From the NCBI GenBank assembly GCA_016215655.1, contig JACRIT010000069.1, forward strand, positions 1-40,680: 40,680 nucleotides of DNA, in the 5' to 3' direction. The translations under genes and the position numbers were made by a program. The DNA is from Acidimicrobiia bacterium. GTDB lineage: Bacteria > Actinomycetota > Acidimicrobiia > Spongiisociales > UBA11373. Every line of letters begins with the position of its first letter. Within the stretch, counting starts at the first letter, position 1. The notes under the pieces were generated by a model. That model searched no databases. It saw nothing but the letters and a program-made list of their open reading frames with translations, and was not told the DNA's origin. Positions 1 through 8,244 of this stretch are shown one piece after another.

Positions 1-603
1 ATGCGCCGGCTCGGCATCGACGTGGCGGCGCACATGGACATGGCCTCGTTCGGTCTCGCCATCGGCACCGTCGTCGGTCGCGTCGGCGACCTCTTCATCG
101 TCGAGCATCTCGGAGCGCCCACGACCTCGTCCCTCGGCTACGCGGTGAAGCCGGGTTATGACCTGGCGCCACAGCACAACGCCCTCGAATGCACCGCGGC
201 GGGTGCCGGCCCAGATGGTCTCTGCCAGGTACCCGGTGCGGCGGGAACACCCGGGATCTACCACCACGTGGCGATGTACGACCTCGTCGGGGCGGCCCTG
301 CTTCTCGGTCTGCTCTACCTGGTGGCGCGTCGCTGGTCGAACATCCGCTACGCGACGCTGATCTTCCTCTGGGCGGCCTGGTACGGATTGCAGCGGTTCG
401 TCCTCGATTTCCTCCGCGCCACCGACCTTCCCGGCGCCGATGCCCAAGCCGGCCCCTTCACCTGGAATCAGTGGAGCGGGCTCGCCGCCGGGGTGCTCGC
501 CCTCGGGGTCGTGGTCTGGATCGCCGTCGGCAAGCGCACCCCGGTGGTCACCGCGGCTGCGGACGCCTCCCGCGGGGCGGTGCTGCCCGCGGCGGGGGAG
601 TGA
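1..603 (+). CDS. Lgt-like prolipoprotein diacylglyceryl transferase paralogue (5' truncated)
   Basis: This is the C-terminal 200 residues of an integral membrane protein of the Lgt family, which moves diacylglycerol from phosphatidylglycerol to the lipobox cysteine of prolipoproteins. The match is GRVGDLFIVEHLG, aligned to the family signature GRxGNFxNxExxG, followed by two membrane segments and GLQRFVLDFLR near the usual RFxxEFxR motif. The first base happens to fall on an ATG, but the signature normally sits past residue 100, so the true start lies upstream of the window. Two signature asparagines are replaced (D and V) while the Arg and Glu remain, so it diverges from the canonical Lgt at 28349. 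It may act on another substrate or be a degenerate paralogue. Its stop overlaps the next start (GTGA). Confidence 0.75.
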   Translation: MRRLGIDVAAHMDMASFGLAIGTVVGRVGDLFIVEHLGAPTTSSLGYAVKPGYDLAPQHNALECTAAGAGPDGLCQVPGAAGTPGIYHHVAMYDLVGAALLLGLLYLVARRWSNIRYATLIFLWAAWYGLQRFVLDFLRATDLPGADAQAGPFTWNQWSGLAAGVLALGVVVWIAVGKRTPVVTAAADASRGAVLPAAGE

Positions 604-1637
604 CCACCGACACCGCTCCGATCCGCTCCGAGGAGCGGTTCGACGAGGAGGCCGTCACCCGCCACCTCCGCGAGCATCTCCCCCAACTCATCGGGGATCA
701 CCCGATCCGGTATGCCCAATTCCCCGGCGGCAAGGCGAATCTCACGTATCTCGTATCCGCCGGGGACACCGAGTTGGTGTTGCGCCGCCCACCGTTGGGA
801 CCGACCGCCCCGGGCAGCCACGACATGGGTCGGGAGCATCGGGTGCTGTCGGTGCTGTACCGGGCCTATCCGGCCGCACCGCGGGCGTACCTCTACTGCG
901 ACGACCCGGCGGTGATGGACAAGCCCTTCGTGGTGATGGAGCGCCGCAGGGGCTTGGTGGTCCGCGAAGCGTGGCCCGAAGAGCTCGACCCTTCGACGGA
1001 GTTCCGCGCCGCCGTCGCGGCCAATCTCGTCGATCGGCTCGCCGACCTCCACATGGTCGATTACGCCGCGCTCGGCCTTGGCGACCTGGGCAAGCCCGAC
1101 GGCTTTGCCGCCCGCCAGGTGAAGGGCTGGGCCGACCGCTGGGAGCGTGCCCGCACCGATGCCGTCCCGGAGATGGACGAGCTGGGGGTCGCCCTCGGAG
1201 CACGAGTTCCCCAGCCGCAGCGTGCCGTGCTGCTGCACAACGACTTCAAGCTCGACAACACGATGATCGATACGACGGGTGCGGTCGTGGCGGTCATGGA
1301 CTGGGACATGTCCACCCTGGGGGATCCCCTCGTCGATCTGGGGACGACGCTTTCGTACTGGGGTGGCACCGGCGGGGTGATGGATCTCGTCGCCGCCGAC
1401 GCCGTGGCCCTGGGTGAGGTGATGGATCACGGCTCCGTGGCGCAGCGCTACGCCCAGCGCACCGGAGTCGATCTCGGCGACCTCGCCTGGTACCGCGCCC
1501 TGGGAACGTTCCGCATCGCCGTCATCGTCCAGCAGATCTACGTTCGCTACGTGCGGGGCCAGACGAGCGACGCCCGCTTTGCCGGACTCGGGGCCGTGGT
1601 GGCGCCACTGGCGAGGAGCGGACTCGACCTGATCTAG
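600..1637 (+). CDS. Phosphotransferase (APH/ACAD10-type kinase-like) family protein
   Basis: A 345-residue cytoplasmic protein of the aminoglycoside phosphotransferase/choline kinase fold. The N lobe has GGKANLTYLV and ELVLRRPP (ATP-binding Lys/Arg region). The catalytic loop reads LLHNDFKLDN near residue 215 and the metal-binding motif VMDWDMSTLGDPLVDLG follows. This arrangement is typical of the ACAD10-like phosphotransferases of actinobacteria, often linked to acyl-CoA or hydroxy-acid metabolism. The start chosen is the GTG overlapping the upstream TGA, because translation in this frame becomes family-like only from there. The GTGA overlap implies translational coupling to the Lgt-like gene. 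The substrate cannot be read from the sequence. Confidence 0.85.
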   Translation: MTTDTAPIRSEERFDEEAVTRHLREHLPQLIGDHPIRYAQFPGGKANLTYLVSAGDTELVLRRPPLGPTAPGSHDMGREHRVLSVLYRAYPAAPRAYLYCDDPAVMDKPFVVMERRRGLVVREAWPEELDPSTEFRAAVAANLVDRLADLHMVDYAALGLGDLGKPDGFAARQVKGWADRWERARTDAVPEMDELGVALGARVPQPQRAVLLHNDFKLDNTMIDTTGAVVAVMDWDMSTLGDPLVDLGTTLSYWGGTGGVMDLVAADAVALGEVMDHGSVAQRYAQRTGVDLGDLAWYRALGTFRIAVIVQQIYVRYVRGQTSDARFAGLGAVVAPLARSGLDLI

Positions 1638-1641
1638 CCGG

Positions 1642-3033
1642 CTAGCGGCAGTTCCACGCACTCCAGGGGTGCGGGCCGGCGGCGATCGTGCCCCCGGCGG
1701 CGAGGCGCTTCAGCAGCGTGTCGCGCGACTGCCAGACGAGCAGCGCTGCGGCCATCGCATTGTGTTCGGGGTTGAACGGTGACGCATCGGCGGGGAAGTC
1801 GGCGAACCGCGCCCGTACCCGCTGCACCCGGTCCGTCCAATACGTCATGCGGTGCTGGAACAGGCCGGTCACCCCCGAGGTGACATTCACCACGAAGGGG
1901 ATACCCCGGCTCTCGCAGTGCATCACGCTGAGGGCGGCTTCCACCTGGCTGGGGACGCACGTGGCCGGGTTGCCCGGGATGGCGCACACCTCCTGGTCGA
2001 GGCCCCAGCGAGCGAACACCGCCTGGATCATGGGCCGCCATTGCTCGGCTCCGGCACCGGCGACGTAGCCGGCGGCGTACCCGCGCTCCGCCTCGCGCTC
2101 GTAGGCGATGAGGCGGCGATTGGTCACCTCGTTGAAGGCACCCGCTCCGGGGAGGCGGAAGGTGCTCTGGAAGCGCGCCACCGCGGCGGCGGTGCGCTCC
2201 CCGTACCCCCCATCGAGCGGACCGACGGAGAATCCCACCTTGGTGAGGCGGTTCTGCAACTCGAGCACCGCTGGACCGCGGCTGCCGCGGTCCAACAGCA
2301 CCGCGCCCACACCGGTGTCGGCGGCGCGCAGTGCGGCGAGGGTGGCGCTGTCCACCACTCCCGTCACGGGCAGCGAACCGGAGCCCTGCTGGAACGCCCA
2401 CACCGCGGCCTCGGTGAGGAGGCCGTACTTGCCGTCGAGGCCACGCGGGGGATAGCCGAGGTTCGCCAGGCGGGTCTGCACCTCGAGCACGTCGTTGCCG
2501 GTGGATCCGCGTCGCAACAGCACCACAGCTCCGGCGAGACGGTCCCACGTGGCCTGGTCGGCGATCCCCGTCACCGGCAGTGATGCCGCCTGCTGGAACG
2601 CACTGACGGCTGCGGCGGTCTTGGACCCGAACACCCCGTCGAGGGGCCCCGGGTTGTGTCCGGCGGCGGCGAGGAGGCGCTGCAGTTCCAGTACCCGGTC
2701 GCCGCGGTCACCCGTCCTCAAGCCCGAGCCGGTCGAGCCGCCGAGGGCCGTCCAGGTGGCGGTGTCCACCACACCGGTGACGGGGAGGGAGCGTGCGGTC
2801 TGGAAGCTGCGGACCGCGGCCTCGGTGCGCGGCCCGAACTTGCCGTCGATCGGCCCGGGATTGAAGCCCTGATTGGTGAGCAGGGTCTGCAGTTCGATGA
2901 CGGCAGGGCCGCGATCGTCGAGCGCCAGGACCGTTTGCGCCGCAGCGGGAGCGGCGAGCGTGGCCGTGGCCGCGAGCATGGCGAGCAGGACCACTACGAA
3001 ACGGTGGGGCAGGCGCCGTGTCATGGGGGACAC
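1642..3033 (-). CDS. Secreted protein with four peptidoglycan-binding repeats and a lysozyme-like C-terminus
   Basis: A 463-residue exported protein. A signal peptide (basic start, hydrophobic stretch, AAPAAAQ cleavage region) is followed by four tandem PG_binding_1 repeats of about 65 residues. Each carries a GPxVxELQxxL start, a central NPGPxDGxFGxxTxxAVxxFQ and an LPVTGVVD end. Roughly the last 150 residues include a cysteine pair, a HCESRG-type glutamate and a GLFQHRMTYW stretch, resembling lysozyme/transglycosylase-like domains where Glu is catalytic. It probably binds and trims cell wall peptidoglycan. The start is a GTG at 3033 with a GGAG nine bases before it; an ATG at 3024 is the alternative. 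It converges with the phosphotransferase gene four bases away. Confidence 0.85.
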   Translation of the reverse strand: MSPMTRRLPHRFVVVLLAMLAATATLAAPAAAQTVLALDDRGPAVIELQTLLTNQGFNPGPIDGKFGPRTEAAVRSFQTARSLPVTGVVDTATWTALGGSTGSGLRTGDRGDRVLELQRLLAAAGHNPGPLDGVFGSKTAAAVSAFQQAASLPVTGIADQATWDRLAGAVVLLRRGSTGNDVLEVQTRLANLGYPPRGLDGKYGLLTEAAVWAFQQGSGSLPVTGVVDSATLAALRAADTGVGAVLLDRGSRGPAVLELQNRLTKVGFSVGPLDGGYGERTAAAVARFQSTFRLPGAGAFNEVTNRRLIAYEREAERGYAAGYVAGAGAEQWRPMIQAVFARWGLDQEVCAIPGNPATCVPSQVEAALSVMHCESRGIPFVVNVTSGVTGLFQHRMTYWTDRVQRVRARFADFPADASPFNPEHNAMAAALLVWQSRDTLLKRLAAGGTIAAGPHPWSAWNCR

Positions 3034-3065
3034 CGTAGGGCGCTCCAGGATTTGTGCGAAGGATC

Positions 3066-3157
3066 AGAGGCTCAGCGGACAGGACGCTGGTTCGATCTGA
3101 AGTCGGCCCAACATCGGGCCGACTTCAGATTCCGGGCTACCTATCCGCTGAGTCTCT
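3066..3157. terminator. Nested palindrome downstream of gpsA
   Basis: The inner stem is perfect: 15 bp at 3095-3109 pairs with 3116-3130 around a six-base loop. An outer 14-bp pair, 3066-3079 with 3144-3157, has one mismatch and touches the gpsA stop codon. No long T-run follows, so as an intrinsic terminator it would be the T-poor, high-GC kind. It separates gpsA from the peptidoglycan-binding gene on the same strand. Confidence 0.7.
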
Positions 3158-4164
3158 CACCCGATCCCGTGGAGCTCTGCCCGGGCTTCCCGGGTCATGA
3201 GGCCTCCGACGAGTTCGGCGGGGATGCGGCCGTCATAGATCACCGCGCCCACCATTCGGGCGATGGGCATGTCGATCCCGTGTCGCTCCGCCAATTCGAG
3301 CACCGCCTCGGTGGTCTTCACCCCCTCGGCGACCATCTGCATCTCGCCGACGACGTCGGCGAGAGGGCGCCCCTTGCCGAGTTCGACACCGACGCGACGG
3401 TTGCGGCTCTTCTCGCTGAAGCAGGTCGCCACGAGGTCTCCCATCCCGGCGAGTCCGGCGAACGTGAGCGGGTTGCCGCCGAGGGCGACGCCGAGCCGGG
3501 TGAGTTCGGCGAGGGCGCGGGTGACCAGGGCGGCCATCGAGTTGTCCCCGTAGCCCAAGCCGTGGGCCATGCCGGCGGCGATGGCCATGACGTTCTTGAG
3601 GGCTCCGGCCGATTCGCACCCCACGACATCGGGATTGGTGTACACGCGGAAGGTCGGACCCATGAGCAGCCGTTGCACCCGGACCGCGATGTCGGGGTCG
3701 GCCACGGCCACGACCGCGGCAGTCGGCTGGCCCTGGGCCACCTCGAGGGCGAGATTGGGTCCGGTGAGCACCCCGACGCGATCGGGATCGGCATTGCGCA
3801 CCACGTCGCGGATCACTTCGGTCATCCGCAGCAGCGATCCTCGTTCGATGCCCTTGGTGAGGCTGACGATCGGCGTCCCCGCGGCGAGATGGGGAGCGGC
3901 CTCGGTGAGCACGTCGCGAAAGCCGTGCGACGGCACTGCCATCGCCACCACCTCGGCGCCCTCGAGGGCGGAGGCGAGGTCGGCGGTGGGCTCGACGGCA
4001 TCAGGAAAGGGCACCCCGCGCAGGTAGTCGGGGTTGGAGCGAAGGGCCGTCATCGTCGCCGCCAGGTCGGGGCGGCGCACCCAGAGCGCGGTGTCGGTGG
4101 TGCGTCCCAACAGGCATGCCACCGCAGTGCCCCAGGATCCCGCTCCGATGACGGCGACGCGCAT
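3157..4164 (-). CDS. gpsA: Glycerol-3-phosphate dehydrogenase [NAD(P)+]
   Basis: A 335-residue cytoplasmic enzyme that reduces dihydroxyacetone phosphate to sn-glycerol 3-phosphate, the backbone for membrane phospholipids. The N-terminus has the Rossmann motif GAGSWGTAVA. The middle has VLTGPNLALEVAQG, and the catalytic lysine lies in SAGALKNVMAIAAG. The substrate-binding region GLAGMGDLVATCFSEKSRNRRVG matches family signatures. Length is normal for GpsA. The ATG start sits just before the Rossmann strand. It is divergent from the PIN-PhoH gene across a 77-bp spacer in which I see no clear promoter boxes. Confidence 0.96.
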   Translation of the reverse strand: MRVAVIGAGSWGTAVACLLGRTTDTALWVRRPDLAATMTALRSNPDYLRGVPFPDAVEPTADLASALEGAEVVAMAVPSHGFRDVLTEAAPHLAAGTPIVSLTKGIERGSLLRMTEVIRDVVRNADPDRVGVLTGPNLALEVAQGQPTAAVVAVADPDIAVRVQRLLMGPTFRVYTNPDVVGCESAGALKNVMAIAAGMAHGLGYGDNSMAALVTRALAELTRLGVALGGNPLTFAGLAGMGDLVATCFSEKSRNRRVGVELGKGRPLADVVGEMQMVAEGVKTTEAVLELAERHGIDMPIARMVGAVIYDGRIPAELVGGLMTREARAELHGIG

Positions 4165-4241
4165 CCACTGACCGTACTACCCGGGTTCGCGACGATGCCG
4201 TCAGCGGGGTCCTTGACCCGGAGGCCGAGAACGACAAGCCT

Positions 4242-5582
4242 GTGATTCGCATGCGCCCGGGTGACGGACGACGAACCTACGTGCTCGACACCTGCGTGCT
4301 GCTGGCAGACCCGAGCGCCCTCTTCCGCTTCGATGAGCACGAGGTCGTCCTTCCACTCGTCGTGGTCGAGGAACTCGACCGCAAGAAGACGCTCATGGAC
4401 GAAGTCGGCGCCAATGCTCGGCGCGCCATCCGCCTTCTCGAAGAGCACGGAGCCTCGCGCCCCGGTGGCCTGTCGCAGGCAGTCGCGCTACCCAATGGCG
4501 GATCGCTGCGCATCGAGATCAACGGTGTCCACTCGGACGTGCTCCCGGAGGTGCTCGATCCGAAGACCCCGGATCACCGCATCCTCAGCACCTGCCTCAA
4601 CCTGGTGGCAGAGGCGGTCACCGAGACGGTGCTCGTCACCCGGGACGCGGCTCTGCGCATCAAGGCGGCGCAGCTCGGGGTGCCCGTGCAGGACTACCGG
4701 GCGGACACCGTCGCGGTCGACGAGTCGTACTCCGGGGTGACCGAACTGCAGGTCGACGGCGGCCTCGTCGACCGGCTGTACGTCGAGGGCAAGGTCGGGA
4801 TCGACGCCGACCAGCCGCTCTTCACCAATCAGTTCGTGGTCCTTCATGGGCCCGGTTCGCAGTCGGCGGTGGCGCAGGTGGCCGAGGTCGAGCCCCGTCC
4901 GATCCTGGTGCGGGTGCCGGGCAACCGCCGGGTCTTCGGCATCGAATCGAAGAACGTACGCCAGGCCTTCGCCCTCGAACTGCTGCTCGACCCCGACATC
5001 CCGGCGGTCTCGATCATGGGTCCGCCGGGGACGGGGAAGACCTTTCTGGCGCTGGCCGCCGGGCTGGAGCAGGTGCTCGAGGCGGGCCGCTATCGCAAGG
5101 TGTCGGTGTATCGGCCGCTCATCGCCGTGGGACGACAGGAGGTGGGCTACCTGCCGGGCGACCTCGACGAGAAGCTGGCACCGTGGATGGCAGCGGTCCA
5201 CGACAATCTCTACGCGCTGTTCTCCGACGGTGGTCCAGCAGCGGCCCGCACCGCACTCGAGGAACTCGTCGATCGTGACGCCCTCGAACTGGCGGCGATC
5301 ACCTACTTGCGGGGACGGTCGATCACCGGCGAGTACGTCATCATCGACGAGGCGCAGAACCTGGAGCTCTCCACCTTGAAGGTGATCCTCACCCGCATCG
5401 GATCCGACGCCAAGGTGGTCCTCTGCGGCGACTTCACCCAGGTGGACAACCCCTACGTGTCGCCCTTCGGCGGAGTCGCGGCGATGATCGAGAAGCTGAA
5501 GGGTCATCGCCTCTTCGGTCACGTGACCCTGGAGCGCACGGTGCGCAGCCCGCTGGCGGAGCTTGCGGCGACGGTGCTGTAG
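4242..5582 (+). CDS. PIN-PhoH fusion ATPase
   Basis: A 446-residue protein joining an N-terminal PIN-type nuclease domain (YVLDTCVLL, VVVEELDRKK, later VTRDAALR acidic residues) to a C-terminal PhoH ATPase. The ATPase has Walker A GPPGTGKT near residue 265, Walker B VIIDEAQN near 370, and the PhoH-typical GDFTQVDNP. Related proteins (PhoH2, YlaK type) are reported to couple RNA unwinding to RNA cleavage, so a role in RNA turnover is likely. Two starts are possible, GTG 4242 and ATG 4251; neither has a strong Shine-Dalgarno. The gene stands alone and is followed by heptad repeat element A. Confidence 0.93.
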   Translation: MIRMRPGDGRRTYVLDTCVLLADPSALFRFDEHEVVLPLVVVEELDRKKTLMDEVGANARRAIRLLEEHGASRPGGLSQAVALPNGGSLRIEINGVHSDVLPEVLDPKTPDHRILSTCLNLVAEAVTETVLVTRDAALRIKAAQLGVPVQDYRADTVAVDESYSGVTELQVDGGLVDRLYVEGKVGIDADQPLFTNQFVVLHGPGSQSAVAQVAEVEPRPILVRVPGNRRVFGIESKNVRQAFALELLLDPDIPAVSIMGPPGTGKTFLALAAGLEQVLEAGRYRKVSVYRPLIAVGRQEVGYLPGDLDEKLAPWMAAVHDNLYALFSDGGPAAARTALEELVDRDALELAAITYLRGRSITGEYVIIDEAQNLELSTLKVILTRIGSDAKVVLCGDFTQVDNPYVSPFGGVAAMIEKLKGHRLFGHVTLERTVRSPLAELAATVL

Positions 5583-5586
5583 GTTT

Positions 5587-5635
5587 CGAGTCCTCAGTCT
5601 CGAGTCCTCACGTGGTGACTGGTGACTGAGGACTT
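5587..5635. repeat. Heptad repeat element A (7 units, palindromic)
   Basis: Seven consecutive 7-bp words: cgagtcc, tcagtct, cgagtcc, tcacgtg, gtgactg, gtgactg, aggactt. The left half (from 5589) and right half (to 5635) are near inverted copies, sharing AGTCCTCAGTC and its complement, so it folds into a tight hairpin. It lies directly after the PhoH stop and could act as its terminator. Confidence 0.8.
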
Positions 5636-5657
5636 CCCTTCCGTTACCTTTCCCCCC

Positions 5658-6917
5658 GTGACCGCCCTTCCTCCGCGCCGCGGGATCGCTCATCGCACCG
5701 CACGCTTTGCGGTGCGCCGGGTCGACGCCATGTTCGGGGGCAACGGTCCGGCATTCCGGCAGCTGGCCGTGTCCTGGGCCGCCAATGTGGCCGGTGACAC
5801 GTTGGTGACGGTGTCGCTTGCCGGGTCGCTCTTCTTCTCGGTCCCCACCGCCGATGCCCGCGGCAACGTCGCCCTCTATCTGGCGCTCACCCTCGCCCCG
5901 TTCGCGGTGGTGGCCCCGGTCCTGGGAGCCCTGTTTGCCAGGCTGAGCGGGGCATATCGGGCGGTGCTCATCGCCGCCGGCGTGCTGCGCATGGTGCTGG
6001 CGGTGGTGATGATGTTCGGCCTCGCCACGCTATGGCTGTACCCCATCGCCTTTGCCATGCTCGTGTTCTCGAGGCTCTTCGGGATCTCGAAGTCCTCGAT
6101 GCTCCCGGTGGCCCTGCCGCAGCCGGTGGCGCTCGTGTCGGCGAATGCCCTCCTCGCCAGGATCGGCATCCTCACCGGGGCGGTGGTCCTGCCCCTCGGG
6201 GTGGCTGCGGCGGCGCTCGATCCTGCGGTGGCCCTGGCGATGGCTGCAGCGGCATTCGGGATATCGGCATTCGCCTCCATCCACCTTCCCGATCCCCGCG
6301 AGGCGCTGCGCCGGGATCGTGAGCTCGGCGTCGATGAGGTCCTGGCCCCGATGCCGGCGCAACCCCTGGTCTCGCTGCGCCTGGTTCGCCTTGCCACGGC
6401 CGGGGTTCGGCTGCTCAACGGGTTCCTGCTCCTGCTGCTCGCCTTCGAATTCCGCGGAGCCGGGGCCGAGGGACCGGACTTCGCCGCTCTCATCGCCGCC
6501 GGAGGTGCCGGCTATGCCCTGGCGTCGTTCATCTCCCCGGCGCTGGAGCGACTGGTCCGCGAGGAGCCGATGGTGGTCGCGGCGCTCGCCATCGAGGCCG
6601 CTGCCGCCTTCGTCGCCGGCCAGTTCTTCAGCCTGGCGGCGGCGGCGGCGCTGGCGGCGGCAGCGGGATTGGCTTGGGGGACGGCGAAGTTCGCCTTCGA
6701 TGGCCTGCTCCAAGCGAGTGTGACACCGGAGCGGCGTGGCGTCGCCTTCACGCGATCGGAGACGGTGTTCCAGCTCGCCTGGGTGCTCGGGGCGATCCTG
6801 CCGGTGACCATCACCATCGATGCCCGCGTCGGATTGGCCATCGCCGGGTGCGCCGCATTGGCGGCACAGACCACCTTCGTCGCCGGGTTGCTGGGGCGCC
6901 GGGGTTCGCGGGCCTAG
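5658..6917 (+). CDS. MFS-type membrane transporter
   Basis: A 419-residue, strongly hydrophobic protein with about 10-12 membrane segments and the layout of the MFS_3/EntS-like exporter group. It begins with QLAVSWAANVAGDTLVTVSLAGSL, contains the central loop HLPDPREALRRDRELG, and has a late RRGVAFTRSE loop. It probably works by ion-coupled export or drug efflux; the substrate is unknown. I chose GTG 5658, since upstream codons in this frame are read from the heptad repeat. No Shine-Dalgarno is obvious. Its TAG overlaps the TAG of the convergent DUF4342-like gene within a shared CTAG. Confidence 0.8.
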   Translation: MTALPPRRGIAHRTARFAVRRVDAMFGGNGPAFRQLAVSWAANVAGDTLVTVSLAGSLFFSVPTADARGNVALYLALTLAPFAVVAPVLGALFARLSGAYRAVLIAAGVLRMVLAVVMMFGLATLWLYPIAFAMLVFSRLFGISKSSMLPVALPQPVALVSANALLARIGILTGAVVLPLGVAAAALDPAVALAMAAAAFGISAFASIHLPDPREALRRDRELGVDEVLAPMPAQPLVSLRLVRLATAGVRLLNGFLLLLLAFEFRGAGAEGPDFAALIAAGGAGYALASFISPALERLVREEPMVVAALAIEAAAAFVAGQFFSLAAAAALAAAAGLAWGTAKFAFDGLLQASVTPERRGVAFTRSETVFQLAWVLGAILPVTITIDARVGLAIAGCAALAAQTTFVAGLLGRRGSRA

Positions 6918-7153
6918 GCGACCGGGTCGGCCGCCGGGGCATCATCGGTGGTGTTCACCGAGACGGTGACCCCGGCCAGCAGCGCTCCCACGGCGGCGAC
7001 CGCAGCGAGACGGGGGGCCAGCAGGATGCCGGCGATCCCGACCGCGGCGACGTGCAATGCCTTCGCCTCGATGAGGGGACGCCCGTCGGCGCCACGCACC
7101 GTGACGGTGTGGGCGGTGATTGAGGACAGGATTTCGGTTGCATCGTCGTTCAC
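6914..7153 (-). CDS. Small DUF4342-like protein
   Basis: A 79-residue protein with a short polar N-terminus, then VTVRGADGRPLIEAKAL and a glycine/alanine-rich hydrophobic stretch ending in ALLAGVTVSV. This pattern (charged strand, LLAPRLAAVAAVGALLAGV, valine-rich end) matches what I recall of DUF4342 proteins, whose function is unknown. It is perhaps membrane associated through the single hydrophobic segment. The start is a GTG. Its stop codon overlaps that of the convergent MFS gene, and it is divergent from the alcohol dehydrogenase gene. Confidence 0.65.
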   Translation of the reverse strand: MNDDATEILSSITAHTVTVRGADGRPLIEAKALHVAAVGIAGILLAPRLAAVAAVGALLAGVTVSVNTTDDAPAADPVA

Positions 7154-7209
7154 GCGGCTCAGGCTAGCGAGCGGGGTGTCCTAGAGCGCCGCCGTCTACC
7201 CTCGCCGGC

Positions 7210-8235
7210 ATGCGAGCGCTGCAGATCACCGCGGTCGGTTCGCCGCTGATGGCAGTCACCATGGCCGATCCCGAACCCGGACCGGGTGAGGTGCTGGTGC
7301 AGGTCGGTGCCGCCGGAATCTGCCGCTCCGACGTCCACTACCGCTCGGGGCATCGCCGTGTCCCTGGAGTGCCTCTGGTGCCGGGACACGAGGTGGCGGG
7401 GTCGATCGTCGGCCTCGGATCCGGAGTCGCCGCCGAGCGGCTGGGACAGCGGGTGTGTCTTCACTACCTGATCACCTGCGGGCGCTGCGCCGCCTGCCGC
7501 GGTGGTGCCGAGCAGTTCTGTGAGACCGGCGCGATGATCGGCCTGGACCGCCAGGGTGGCTACGCAGAACTGATCGTGGTGCCCGCGGCGAACGCGATCG
7601 TGGTGCCCGCAGCGGTGTCCACCGAGGCGGCGGCGGTGATGATGTGCTCCACGGCCACGGTGCTCCATGCGCTGCGGCGCGGTGCCATGCAGAGGGGAGA
7701 GCGCGTCGTGGTGCTGGGAGCGGGTGGTCTCGGTCTCTCCGCGGTACAGGTCGCCCGTGCCCTCGGGGCGAGCCGGGTGTTCGCCGTCGATGTGAACCCG
7801 GTGAAGCTCGCCGCCGCCGAGCGCCACGGTGCGGTCGGTATCGACGGCCGCGGCGACGTGGTCGCCGCGGTTTGGGCCGCCGGTGGTGCCGACGTGGCAC
7901 TGGAGTTGGTGGGGATCGCCGCTCTCGTGCACACCGCGGTGGCGGTCCTCGCTCCCGGTGGCCGGGCAGTGGCGGTTGGCATCACCAACGACGAGTTCGG
8001 CCTCGACCCGTTCCGCGACCTGGTGCTCTCCGAGCGCAGCATCGTGGGCTCGGCCGATCACCTTGCCGGGGAAGTGGCCGAGGTGCTGGCGATGGCGGCC
8101 GAGGGTCGTATCGACGCCGCCGCGGCGATCACCTCGCGGATTCCGCTCGAGGCCGATGCGGTGAACGCGGCGATGGATCGCCTCGAGGGCTTCGGCGACG
8201 ACATTCGCACCGTGATCTCGCCCGGATCGGGTTAG
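7210..8235 (+). CDS. Zinc-dependent alcohol dehydrogenase (MDR family)
   Basis: A 341-residue NAD(P)-dependent dehydrogenase of the medium-chain family. Catalytic zinc ligands are the Cys in GICRSDVHY and the His-Glu in PGHEVAG. The four-cysteine structural zinc loop is CGRCAACRGGAEQFC. The Rossmann motif VLGAGGLGLSAVQVA lies near residue 175, followed by the acidic FAVDVNPVKL that suggests preference for NAD. Its substrate, an alcohol or aldehyde, cannot be fixed from sequence. It ends 9 bases before the JAMM protease gene and may share its transcript. Confidence 0.92.
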   Translation: MRALQITAVGSPLMAVTMADPEPGPGEVLVQVGAAGICRSDVHYRSGHRRVPGVPLVPGHEVAGSIVGLGSGVAAERLGQRVCLHYLITCGRCAACRGGAEQFCETGAMIGLDRQGGYAELIVVPAANAIVVPAAVSTEAAAVMMCSTATVLHALRRGAMQRGERVVVLGAGGLGLSAVQVARALGASRVFAVDVNPVKLAAAERHGAVGIDGRGDVVAAVWAAGGADVALELVGIAALVHTAVAVLAPGGRAVAVGITNDEFGLDPFRDLVLSERSIVGSADHLAGEVAEVLAMAAEGRIDAAAAITSRIPLEADAVNAAMDRLEGFGDDIRTVISPGSG

Positions 8236-8244
8236 GTTCGCGGC

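Noticed and set aside
1-3. ATG at base 1 as the real start of the Lgt-like gene
   Set aside because: The family signature appears only 25 residues later instead of past residue 100, so the gene is cut by the window edge.
4165-4241. Sigma-70-like promoter between gpsA and the PIN-PhoH gene
   Set aside because: A TTGACC is present at 4214 but no convincing -10 box follows at the right spacing.
2656-4245. Long plus-strand open frame antisense to the peptidoglycan-binding protein and gpsA
   Set aside because: Its translation is low-complexity and family-free. Opposite GC-rich genes such frames are expected by chance.
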